This document shows positions 1-8,500 of a stretch of DNA of 64,000 nucleotides, one piece after another. This stretch comes from a virus: positions 40,994 through 104,993 of the IMG/VR virus record IMGVR_UViG_3300032213_001531, one strand, 5' to 3'. Each line of letters begins with the position of its first letter. Position 1 is the first letter of the stretch. Below the pieces are notes generated by a model. It made no database searches and was not told where the DNA came from. It saw nothing but the letters and a program-made list of their open reading frames with translations. The translations under genes and the position numbers were made by a program.

Positions 1-202
1 TGTGACATGAAAAACAAAAGAAGGTTCCGTTATTTTTATCTACTTCTCCTGCAGGAGTCCGATTGTTATTATGAAATGGACAGAAAAGAATATAGTCTGA
101 GTCAACCTCTGACTCAATGTCTAGACCTGAGCCTGTGATGACTCTTTTGATTTGTTCTTTTGTATATGTATTGCCTTGGTTCCGTCTATTCCTGATATCC
201 AT
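1..202 (-). CDS. DNA primase, CHC2 zinc-finger N-terminus (partial)
   Basis: This frame is open from an ATG at 202 to the window edge, so about 67 residues are present and the catalytic part lies outside. The visible end has CPFH, then about 20 residues later FCFSCH, which is the CHC2-type zinc-binding pattern of DnaG-like primases. This domain recognises template for RNA primer synthesis. The preceding stretch (YTKEQIKRVITG) is compatible with a primase N-terminus. It overlaps the 3' end of the 108-residue gene by 82 bases, and I see no later start codon in frame. It follows the DnaB-type helicase by one gene, as expected for a replication module. The family call is good; the exact start is less certain. 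Confidence 0.75.
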   Translation of the reverse strand, partial: MDIRNRRNQGNTYTKEQIKRVITGSGLDIESEVDSDYILFCPFHNNNRTPAGEVDKNNGTFFCFSCH

Positions 203-447
203 TCGCTTTGTCTCTTCCCTACGTATATTCCGTGTACTGTTAGTGCAAAATAAAAACTGTTCTTCTTCTCATTATAGTCTATCGTAAAATCTGGCTCAAT
301 GTCAAACCTTGGGACATATCCACTCATTCTCATTTCTGAGACAACAAGTCTAATATATTCAATCTTAAGTCTGCCAATAGACGATTCATCGTGGATTAAT
401 CCATCCAGATAAAACTTCTTAATAGGTTTATGGTGATAGTTTGCCAT
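121..447 (-). CDS. hypothetical protein, 108 aa
   Basis: I do not recognise a named domain. The product is a small, charged, soluble protein with no membrane segment. It lies between the DnaB-type helicase and the primase, so a role in or near replication is possible but only by context. The ATG is five bases downstream of a TATAAT box at 453-458, so it may be expressed from its own leaderless transcript. Confidence 0.7.
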   Translation of the reverse strand: MANYHHKPIKKFYLDGLIHDESSIGRLKIEYIRLVVSEMRMSGYVPRFDIEPDFTIDYNEKKNSFYFALTVHGIYVGKRQSEWISGIDGTKAIHIQKNKSKESSQAQV

Positions 448-452
448 ATCCT

Positions 453-458
453 ATTATA
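453..458 (-). promoter_or_regulatory. -10 box, likely leaderless start of the 108-aa gene
   Basis: TATAAT on the minus strand, five bases before the ATG at 447. An AGGA directly before the ATG is too close to be a usual ribosome binding site. Confidence 0.45.
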
Positions 459-468
459 ACTGCCAATC

Positions 469-1692
469 TTAGTTTTTATCTTCAAAATCCTTATATCTGT
501 AGTATCCCTTGTCAAAATCAACTTGAACAAGGAAGTCTCCCATAAAACCATTACGGTTTTTTCTAAAAGCACACTCGATGATATCGCTGTTAGTTGCACG
601 ACCTAAAGCAATAACCCAGTCAGCATCGTAGGCAATCTGTCTTGACCAAGCAGTCTGTCCCAATGTAGGAACTCCACTAAGATCATTAACATCATCTGGT
701 GTTGCAGATGAGATAGCAATAATAGGAACCTCTTCGCCAATAGCCATTAGCTTTAGTTCTCGTGATAGGTTTTTCATTCGTACCGTTTCATTATCTGACT
801 TCTGATTAGGAGCCATTAGTTGAAGGTAGTCAACAATAACAAAGTCTGGTTTGTATTGATCAATCTTTCCACGAAGAACTGAAGGATTTATTTCTCCACC
901 TTGATCATTAGAAATAATATGGAACTCTGGCTTGCCTTGTAAATGTTTGGCATGCCACATCTTTAACATGTCCATTTCAACTTCACCGTTGCTAAGTTTT
1001 CTATGAGACCAAAGACCCTCACCCATAATTGTAAATACACGGTTACGGACTTCTGTTTCAGACATCTCAAGTGATATTACAAGGGGTGTCTTACCCTGTT
1101 TCCAAGCCTGTACAGCAAAGTATAGAGCCATCCATGACTTTCCTATACCTGGGTATGCTAAGAAGACTCCTAGCTGCCCTGGCATAATTCCAGAAGGAAG
1201 GTAGTTATCAAATCCTGGCAAGTTAGTCTTAATCCCAACGTGGCCTGCTGCTTGTTGAGCTTTCAAGTTTTCAAAGTATGCAACTGCTGACTCAAGATCA
1301 GTTACATCAATATCACGAATTGCTGATGTGTTTTTCTTTAACTCAGATGTTTTAGTAATTAGTTGGTCAAGTGCTTCACCACCATTACCTGTTTGAATTT
1401 CTGAGGCTGCTGTGCGAATGATATCTTTTAGGCTATCAGTTAGATACTCTGACTGCAATTCTTCAAGGTGATGCTTAGTAGCACCAATGCCAGAGATAGG
1501 TTGAAAATCTCTAAACTTTTCTACAACTAACTCTACTGGTGGAACAGAACTGTTATGCTCAAAATAATTTCTAATGAAATTCCAAACATCATTATGGGTT
1601 CTAAGCAGGTTATCAACATTTGCCTGTAAGAGAACGTGCACCTGCTTATCGCTTAAAACTGCAGAGATTAGTTTTGCTTCTGTATTATTCAC
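469..1692 (-). CDS. dnaB: DnaB-family replicative helicase
   Basis: This is a hexameric 5'-3' DNA helicase of the RecA/DnaB fold that would unwind the phage replication fork. Residues 1-120 resemble the DnaB N-terminal helical domain. Residues 170-400 form the ATPase core, with Walker A PGIGKS at 181-186 (Lys185), a conserved SLEMSETEV segment at 207-215 typical of DnaB, and Walker B VIVDYLQLM at 285-293 (Asp288). At 407 aa it is a little shorter than cellular DnaB (about 450-470), which is common in phages. It overlaps the 102-aa gene upstream by eight bases and is followed by a small gene and the primase. Confidence 0.93.
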   Translation of the reverse strand: MNNTEAKLISAVLSDKQVHVLLQANVDNLLRTHNDVWNFIRNYFEHNSSVPPVELVVEKFRDFQPISGIGATKHHLEELQSEYLTDSLKDIIRTAASEIQTGNGGEALDQLITKTSELKKNTSAIRDIDVTDLESAVAYFENLKAQQAAGHVGIKTNLPGFDNYLPSGIMPGQLGVFLAYPGIGKSWMALYFAVQAWKQGKTPLVISLEMSETEVRNRVFTIMGEGLWSHRKLSNGEVEMDMLKMWHAKHLQGKPEFHIISNDQGGEINPSVLRGKIDQYKPDFVIVDYLQLMAPNQKSDNETVRMKNLSRELKLMAIGEEVPIIAISSATPDDVNDLSGVPTLGQTAWSRQIAYDADWVIALGRATNSDIIECAFRKNRNGFMGDFLVQVDFDKGYYRYKDFEDKN

Positions 1693-1993
1693 TTAGCCAC
1701 TCCCTTGCCATTCGTCTGCGCTCTGCTCTCTCTTTGTCATCTCGACCTTTATCTTTTTGTGCCTGTAAAATTTTTTCTGCGTTGTACGCAAAATAATTCC
1801 ATGAAGGATTTTCTGCAACCTTAAAATAGTACTCAAGTATATCGTAGCACCCAGAAACTCCGTATGACTCTACAAGAGCATCTGCTGCCCATTGCTCTAC
1901 GTTTAAGTTTAGTGATGGCTTTTGCTCATACCTTGCAGTATGGTATTTACTGTAGCGTGAAAGCAAAGCCATTCGGTCTTTGCGCTCTGCCAC
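1685..1993 (-). CDS. small protein upstream of helicase, possible helicase loader
   Basis: A 102-aa, highly charged, helical protein with a basic C-terminus (DKERAERRRM). The central part (VEQWAADALVESYG...YYFKVAENPSWNYFAYNAEKIL) recalls small replication accessory proteins that sit next to DnaB genes, where a loader is often found. That role is only an inference from position and size. It overlaps the helicase start by eight bases, which suggests coupled translation, and it starts on the last base of the preceding stop codon. Confidence 0.7.
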   Translation of the reverse strand: MAERKDRMALLSRYSKYHTARYEQKPSLNLNVEQWAADALVESYGVSGCYDILEYYFKVAENPSWNYFAYNAEKILQAQKDKGRDDKERAERRRMAREWLSE

Positions 1994-2199
1994 TATTCGT
2001 TAATTTCAGCTTTTGCTTCGTTAATTTTTTCAGCAAGCTTGTCTTCAACAAATTTATAGACACGCTCAAAAGCTTGATCTGGCGTTTCTCCGTTACGTCT
2101 TGAATCAATAATGCCAAGATCAAGTCTTAGTGATTGAAAATTTCCAAGGTTAAGCGTATATCCTAATGTAACAGATACTTTTGTGTCTTCGTTTTCCAT
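1993..2199 (-). CDS. hypothetical protein, 68 aa
   Basis: The frame opens further upstream, but the ATG at 2199 (MENEDTKVSV) follows a GAAGGG ribosome site, so I start it there. The first half (VTLGYTLNLGNFQSLRLDLG) looks like two beta strands. The second half (DQAFERVYKFVEDKLAEKI) is a clear amphipathic helix. This is a compact alpha/beta protein of unknown function in the replication cluster. Confidence 0.7.
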   Translation of the reverse strand: MENEDTKVSVTLGYTLNLGNFQSLRLDLGIIDSRRNGETPDQAFERVYKFVEDKLAEKINEAKAEINE

Positions 2200-2212
2200 T
2201 TTATACCCTTCG

Positions 2213-2755
2213 TTAAATAGACTCATTCCAAATTGGAATAAACCTTCCATCATCAGTTCTCGTATATGTAAGTATACCTTCTCCCATACGCCTTGTCAAC
2301 TCTTGCTTGGTGGGAGTAATATCATTTGTTATTAAATTATCTTTTCTTGGTCTTCCAATATGGTTCATTGCAAGTATATCACGTATCTCTTTTACTTGCG
2401 ATTCTGAGTAATATGATCTGACTTGCCATCCTCTTGCCCCGCCTTTTTGTGAGCCAGTTGGAAAGGGAATCAATCCTTTTTTCATTAATCTTGGCATATA
2501 TTTTTTATGACGATTAACTAAATCAGCAGTCTCCCCAACGGTGTATGCCTTCTCTCTTTTCTTTTTAAACTCACTAATTAAACAACTTTCAATCTGATCT
2601 TTTGTAATATTATAAACAGACATAATACCATTAGACTTATTAAAGTGATGTACTCTTACTAAATCCCCATTTAAAAACCAAACTTTTTTATTGCCAGGGA
2701 TTATAGGGAGGAGATTGTAGCCTTCGCTCTCTGTTGTTCCTTTTTTAGTAGCCAT
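2213..2755 (-). CDS. DNA-binding protein with MerR/excisionase-like HTH
   Basis: 180 aa. Residues about 70-130 (YTVGETADLVNRHKKYMPRLMKKGLIP... YYSESQVKEIRDIL) have the layout of a MerR or excisionase-type winged helix, where a recognition helix is followed by a wing and a helical arm. A short AT-hook-like GRPRK follows at about 138. It may regulate transcription or help recombination. It starts with a GAGGG ribosome site inside the 3' end of the zinc-ribbon gene (55-base overlap), which implies linked expression at the junction between the structural and replication genes. Confidence 0.7.
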   Translation of the reverse strand: MATKKGTTESEGYNLLPIIPGNKKVWFLNGDLVRVHHFNKSNGIMSVYNITKDQIESCLISEFKKKREKAYTVGETADLVNRHKKYMPRLMKKGLIPFPTGSQKGGARGWQVRSYYSESQVKEIRDILAMNHIGRPRKDNLITNDITPTKQELTRRMGEGILTYTRTDDGRFIPIWNESI

Positions 2756-2892
2756 AAACCCTCTGATGTTTTTTCTGGAGGCGTAAAGAATACTCTGTTA
2801 CCACAAAGCAGGCAATAGGTTTCAAGGTGTGTTGGAGTGCTGTAAATTCTATCAACTAGCATCCTGCCTTTGCATTTTTTGCATTTTAACAT
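2701..2892 (-). CDS. small zinc-ribbon protein
   Basis: 63 aa with two CxxC knuckles (CKKCKG near residue 4 and CLLCG near residue 27), which would bind one zinc ion. Between them is a short beta-type segment, and the tail is basic. Its start overlaps the stop of the upstream virion gene (TAATG), so it is translationally coupled. Phage zinc ribbons of this size often bind nucleic acid or modulate transcription; no partner is visible. Confidence 0.75.
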   Translation of the reverse strand: MLKCKKCKGRMLVDRIYSTPTHLETYCLLCGNRVFFTPPEKTSEGLWLLKKEQQRAKATISSL

Positions 2893-3335
2893 TAATTAGT
2901 AATGCCAATGATAATAAGGTTTACTCCAACAATAACATTACCAGTAGAGTCAAATTTTACAATACCATCAACTTTTGAGGTAGAAGCTGGATAGAGAATA
3001 ACAGAAGTATCTTTTCCAGCTACTGTATTTCCTTTATTAACCACCGTAGCAGTTACAATTGGTGGATACTTAAATTCTGCTTGTGAAAATCCATAAGTAA
3101 ATGGAATACCTTCTCCGCCCGTTACTGTTCCAGGCTTAATCTCTACATACCCGCCAATAAAACGTGAATTTTTCCCCATTGCTGTTTGAGTGCCAGACTG
3201 AGAAGTATCTATTGTTACATACTTAGACTGATTTGGACTAACTAAACTTTGAAGATCATTTACAGCACTTGCCATTTCAGAAATATAGGAAACATCCAGA
3301 GGTTGGCCAGCTTGAGGGATTTGTATTTTTGCCAT
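2892..3335 (-). CDS. virion-associated protein, probable baseplate or fibre component
   Basis: 147 aa. The N-terminus (QIPQAGQPLDVSYISEMASAVNDLQSLV) is a short helix that recurs in phage fibre proteins. The rest is a beta-rich module (FSQAEFKYPPIVTATVVNKGN) similar in style to H-type-lectin-like baseplate domains. It is the last gene of the structural run. A TATAAT box lies nine bases before the ATG. Confidence 0.6.
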   Translation of the reverse strand: MAKIQIPQAGQPLDVSYISEMASAVNDLQSLVSPNQSKYVTIDTSQSGTQTAMGKNSRFIGGYVEIKPGTVTGGEGIPFTYGFSQAEFKYPPIVTATVVNKGNTVAGKDTSVILYPASTSKVDGIVKFDSTGNVIVGVNLIIIGITN

Positions 3336-3344
3336 AGTAATTCT

Positions 3345-3350
3345 ATTATA
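3345..3350 (-). promoter_or_regulatory. -10 box before 147-aa virion gene
   Basis: TGGTATAAT on the minus strand, nine bases from the ATG at 3335 and with no clear ribosome binding site between them. The gap is consistent with a leaderless or very short leader. Confidence 0.45.
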
Positions 3351-3768
3351 CCAGAGACTGGCTTCCTGAATTATAGATTTTTAGCGCATCGTTTACAGTT
3401 CGATTGATTCCCTCTACTTGAATTTGAACCTCAACTGAAACTGTTCCTGTTTTTAAAAATGAATAGGAGTTAACAGATGAAGTTGCTCTCCAGGTAAGTG
3501 GTTGCCCATCAAATCCAACAAAAATATCGTAAGCTGTTGTGTTGGTTGGTGTTGCCCAAACTACGGTTACAGCATTTTCAAGTACCTGCACAGCTCCTGC
3601 TATTTGTGTAATCTCAGTTGCAGGAATAGCATAAGTTGGTGACCAATGAGATGTTCGGTTTTTATCTTCTGAAATTATCCTATACCTTAGAATATACTCA
3701 TTAGAGTTTCCTACTTTTCCTAAATCTTTTTTATATATTGTTGTTTTTTTAATTCCTAAGTCAGCCAT
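3346..3768 (-). CDS. FnIII/Ig-like virion protein
   Basis: 140 aa. The pattern YILRYRIISEDKNRTSHWSPTY at residues 25-46 and the later AVTVVWATPTNTTAYDIFVGFDG segment match fibronectin type III strands. Such domains decorate phage tails and help surface attachment. It is directly coupled to the 403-aa gene upstream (shared base 3768). Confidence 0.65.
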   Translation of the reverse strand: MADLGIKKTTIYKKDLGKVGNSNEYILRYRIISEDKNRTSHWSPTYAIPATEITQIAGAVQVLENAVTVVWATPTNTTAYDIFVGFDGQPLTWRATSSVNSYSFLKTGTVSVEVQIQVEGINRTVNDALKIYNSGSQSLV

Positions 3769-4979
3769 TATAAAACATCAACTCCAAACCTAAATTCAAT
3801 ATAATTTTTTGTATTTGATAGTTTTGTTATTGTTTCAGCGCTTTCTGTTTTAACAACTGTGTATCCAGTTAATCCATAAACAGAATTTGACGAACTTACA
3901 TTTTCTAGGCGTAGTGCATCAAGTGCTACATAGTAATCTGAAGAGCCAACAAGAACTGGCGCTGAAATATTTTCAACTACTGTAACATAAACTTTTACAA
4001 CGTTTACAGAAGTCCAAGTAAAAGAAGTACTTTTTTCTAATTGTTGTAATTGTTTACTTGAAACAAAATATCTGTTTGTTGAAAAATCATAATCTGCATC
4101 AGATAAAACTGTTGAGAATTTAGCCCAAACACCAGTATCGGAAATATCTGTTGAAGCAAATTCAAATAAAACTCTAACCTGATCTGGAGTTCCATTTCCG
4201 CTAACGTTAATTAAAGAAAATGCAAGGCGTAATTCATCTAGTGCTGAGTTTTGATCAAAATTTAAACTAACTCCAGTTAAGTGAATATGATTAGAGTCTA
4301 CTGATGGATTTAAATTTCCATCAACATCTAGCTCAAGCTTTGCAGTATCACCACGCATCATAATCATATTATTTAAAAATCTAGAATTCTCATATCTTTC
4401 AGATCTGTTTGCAGTACTAAAAATTCTGTTATCGGAATTAGTTTGAAAAACTGGGGTTTCAGTTAACACACCATCAATAGAATATTCTCCAGTAATAATG
4501 TTGTCATTATTTGAATCTAATGGTTGTGGAATAAAAGGAATTTCTATTGCAAGTGCTGGACTTACAGTATGATATTCCCATAGCTCTGTATCTCTAAATG
4601 AATTAATAACTTTACTATCTCTTGCTCCAGCTGCTGGATTTGATCCTGCAGAATAAATCCCAATTTCTGAAATATCATATCTTTCTTCTGTTGGAAGCTC
4701 TGCTGTTAATACAATCTTAGAAACTTGTACAATTTGACCTTCTACCAAAACATCTTCTACGGCATAGCCACGAGAAGAAATTGGAACACGAAACATTTCA
4801 AAATCTAAAGATTCTTTATTTTGCATAGCTGCTACTTCTTCAGCATTGGCTGGATCGTTAAAATCGTAGGTGCTATCTAATGGTTTTGGGCCACAGCCAA
4901 CAGCAATATAAGAAGCATAGGCGGGAGCCTGCCCAACCAAATACTTTGCTAAAATGCCTTTGCCTTTATTAGTTATCAT
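3768..4979 (-). CDS. baseplate/tail-fibre adaptor-like protein
   Basis: 403 aa. The N-terminus (ITNKGKGILAKYLVGQAPAYASYIAVGCGPKPL, followed by ISSRGYAV and VSKIVLTAELPTEERYDISEIGIY) matches the common N-terminal module of actinophage tail proteins that carry a host-facing C-terminal domain. The C-terminal half is a beta-rich region of unknown fold with jelly-roll-like strands (LELDVDGNLN..., RVLFEFASTDIS). It would lie at the tail tip, next to the 1526-aa tip protein. Confidence 0.65.
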   Translation of the reverse strand: MITNKGKGILAKYLVGQAPAYASYIAVGCGPKPLDSTYDFNDPANAEEVAAMQNKESLDFEMFRVPISSRGYAVEDVLVEGQIVQVSKIVLTAELPTEERYDISEIGIYSAGSNPAAGARDSKVINSFRDTELWEYHTVSPALAIEIPFIPQPLDSNNDNIITGEYSIDGVLTETPVFQTNSDNRIFSTANRSERYENSRFLNNMIMMRGDTAKLELDVDGNLNPSVDSNHIHLTGVSLNFDQNSALDELRLAFSLINVSGNGTPDQVRVLFEFASTDISDTGVWAKFSTVLSDADYDFSTNRYFVSSKQLQQLEKSTSFTWTSVNVVKVYVTVVENISAPVLVGSSDYYVALDALRLENVSSSNSVYGLTGYTVVKTESAETITKLSNTKNYIEFRFGVDVL

Positions 4980-4981
4980 AA

Positions 4982-5509
4982 TTACACCGCCTCATATATT
5001 GTATCACTTAATACTATTCCAGAACTTAAAATTTGAACTTCAACCTGCTCATCTTGTTGCAAGTTTATGACATTAATAATTATATTGCCAGTTTCAGGTT
5101 CAAGATAAACAATTTTGCAGTTAGGAACCTGCTCTATGTTTGGGGCTGTTCCAATTAGTGTATAGCCAGTTCCACAATCTGGAACCTTGTTCTCAAAAGA
5201 TATTGGAAAGTTTTTAAAATAGGCTAAATCCGCATCCTGCAACGCAAGGATGTTTTGAGGATTATACTGAAAGTTAATAGCAGCTAAATTTTTAATTGCT
5301 TGATATACAACATCTTGCCCATTGACTAAGTCGTGTCTGGCAATATTAATCATCTCTTGCCCACCTATGTCTTCAAAGGTAAGGTAGAATTGTATTTCTT
5401 GTGGTGGTAGAGAATCTTCTAGAATAATTAACTCTGGGATTGCCACCTTTACCGCCACAGAAGGCTTAGAAGGGGTATTAGACGCTAGATTAGCCGTTGC
5501 TTCAGTCAT
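4982..5509 (-). CDS. tail-tip-associated hypothetical protein
   Basis: 175 aa, acidic, with no recognised domain. It has a low-complexity N-terminus (about 25 residues) and then a compact region with Cys and Pro (VPDCGTGYTLIGTAP...VPNCKIVYLEP) that may form one disulphide or a small beta domain. It starts on the last base of the upstream tip gene's stop and lies inside the baseplate run. Confidence 0.6.
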   Translation of the reverse strand: MTEATANLASNTPSKPSVAVKVAIPELIILEDSLPPQEIQFYLTFEDIGGQEMINIARHDLVNGQDVVYQAIKNLAAINFQYNPQNILALQDADLAYFKNFPISFENKVPDCGTGYTLIGTAPNIEQVPNCKIVYLEPETGNIIINVINLQQDEQVEVQILSSGIVLSDTIYEAV

Positions 5510-8500
5510 TATGCCACCTCACTTAAAAACACTGTCATATCAGGACCATCTGGGCTTTTGCTGTATTGAATATTGTATACTACGTATCGCTTAGATATGT
5601 CTCCTAGTTTATTTATAGATTTTTCATTATAGTCTATATTAACAATATCTCCTAATTGTAATGTTGGGTTAGCAAAAAGCTTTATACCTACAGACTTTCT
5701 AGGCTTCATAATTTTTGAAATAATCCACTTCATTAATGAATTTGCAGAATCTTGTGTTTGAATGTATTCTGCCTCAAGAGAAAAATCTTTTTTCCCATAT
5801 GTCATCCTACTCATTTTGATATCTTCATAGTCTTTTGTTAGCTTTAAGGGTGATGAGACAACACTGTCTCCATTAAACTCAAGGCCAGAAAAGCTACTAT
5901 TCTTAGAAAAATACTGATCAACAGTCAAGGTATTTTTTGTTTCTTGTGTGAATGTAACTCCCTGAATCTTTAGATAGTTTCCAGAAGTTTCATCTAAAAA
6001 TAATATAGAGTCCGTTGTATTAAAGATTAAAAACTCTGCACCGTATGCCCCTGCTCTAAAACCAGAAACAGTATATCCCCTAAGTCTATTAAAGGTTGGA
6101 GATAATTTAGCAAAAAGTGCTGGGAACGCTTTATCATATTTAATATTAAAAGATGCAACCTCTCTCATAATTGTTCCAAACTCATCAAAGAATATATTAT
6201 AGCGTAAAGGGTCTGAAGAACTGATGCCAGACAAATAGCTATTTTGAACTATTCCACTAATCGCATATTTTCTAAATGATTCACTTGCATTAATCTCTTT
6301 ATTTGCAAATGCAGAGCTTACTGGGGTGTCTAAAGCAAAGCCAGAATTTTGGCTATAGTTTTGTGTTAGCGCATAAACATGCTCAAACATGACTCTTGAA
6401 GATCCACGAACAAACATTGCCATATTATTATACTCTGGCAAAGGGTCATTATCAACTATTCTGGCTACAATATTTTCATTAATAAACAGATAGAAAACTT
6501 TCTTAGATCCTAAATTTTCATACTCAACAGATAGATCATAGACAGTTGTTGGGGAGTCCCCAATAAGTCTACCTTGACCAGTAAACAAGCCGTCATCTAC
6601 GGTAACACCAAGGAGTCCTTGCCATAGTGTTTCTGGAATAGCTTCGCCAGTTACTGAATCCTTTTTAATTTTATAAAAGATAACATCATTAAGATTTGCA
6701 TCTAAGTTTTTACTACGACTGTTTGTACCAAGTGCAATCAACTCAAAGTAGTATCCATTGTTTGTTGTTGGATTTAGCAATACTCCAAGCCCACCAGATC
6801 CACCAGAAATGTTGATTGGTTCATTAGGCGTTGTTCCATCAACAGTATAATTGATTGTACTTCCAACGGCAGTCTGAACAACATTAGTATCATTTTCAAT
6901 TCTTCCAACAATTCTCATTCTTGTTCCAAAGTGTTTAAATTTATTGTCTAATGGCCTATGAACATATGAAATAAAATCTAAAGGTTTTTCTGTTGTATTA
7001 AAAGATGGGCCATTCATCACTAATGCAGAAGACTGAACTGTTCCTCTTATCGGAGTAGTCTTCTTATTATTTTCTGATTCTGCAGTTTTAAATGAAGAAG
7101 CATAATTTTTTATTATTCCATTTCTTGTTGTTTTAACTGCTAAAGCATTGTTAACTCCTGCTGCGCCTATTCCTGTAGTTGGTAATTTTTGTAACTCTAA
7201 GTCTGCATTAACCAAAGCCGTTTGTGGAGGTAGAGTTATTTTAAATTTAGTTTCGTCAACAATTTCTGTAACTTTATTAACTACAGATAAGTCTAAAAGC
7301 CCAGTAGACAAAGCTGAAGTAAGGTTTACCCTTTGCCCCACCTTAACTAATGTTGTGCTACTTGCAGTAATAACATTTCCAACTGAGGTAACTCCAGTAA
7401 GGGTAACAACATCCTGATTTCCAAATAAATATTCAGAACGCATTGTGCAGCCCTTAACATTTTTATTATCTGACCAGTATGGATTTAATCCTGCAGTATG
7501 TGCTGTTGCAAAAGTTCCAAACTGTCTTCTTCCATGTTTAGCCACTGGACCATTTTTTAGTTTTGTTACACCATTTACTTCTTCATAATTTGGTTCAGAA
7601 TAGATTCTCAACCTGCCAGTTTTATACATTTTTCCATTAAATGGTAGTTGTGAAAAATATCTTTGATACTCTTCAGTGTTTTGAACCCAAACATTTCCAA
7701 GACTGTTTAGTGATACGCTAATGGTATAAAGGTCTTGTCCATTTGCTGTCACTGTTTCAAGTAGTCGTTCTGCTCCAGGTATGTTATATTCAACAGCATC
7801 GTACTTAATGATTTCTCCGTTAGCGTATAGGTATCCATTATTTCTTGACAATAAGCTAATGCCCTCGCCTAAATCAATTATATTATTTACAACCTGATTG
7901 TTTACAACATAGGGGATAGAGTTAGCAAGATCAGAGTTTAGTGGAATTGCCGATAACGCATAAGATGATTGAGTTCCTGCTGTCTCATTTTGAGCCTGAG
8001 TATTTTCGCTTGCTCCAACCTCCCACAAAAGTGCTGGCTTGTATCTCCAAGTTTTTGCATTATCTTCACCCTGACTAGTTTGATCTATAGAAGACAAAGT
8101 TCTTTGAATATATCTAGAAGTATAATTAATTAAACCATCATTATAAACATTGCTGTCTTGTGAAGATATTTCAATAATGTTAGCAATCTTATCTTTATTA
8201 GTTTTATTTTTTATTGCACCATCCTTAACCTGATCTGAAGACCCATAAAGAGTCATACTTGTTTCTCTTTGTGTTGCGGTTGGCATCATGTACTCTTTAC
8301 TCATTAAAATAAAATTATTGTATTCATCAAAAAACATTGCGGTTTGTGTAGAGATAGCCAATTGCTGCAAGACTTCTGCAACACTGATGTCTGGTTGTAC
8401 AAAGAAATAAGGGATTATAGACTCTGATTCTCCAGAAATTCTTTTAAAGGTATAGTTTGAAACACCTATAGCATCCATTAAAATAGAAACTGCTGAAGAA

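Noticed and set aside
47-58. CTCCTGCAGGAG palindrome
   Set aside because: It lies in the primase coding frame and encodes TPAGE; there is no sign of a separate role.
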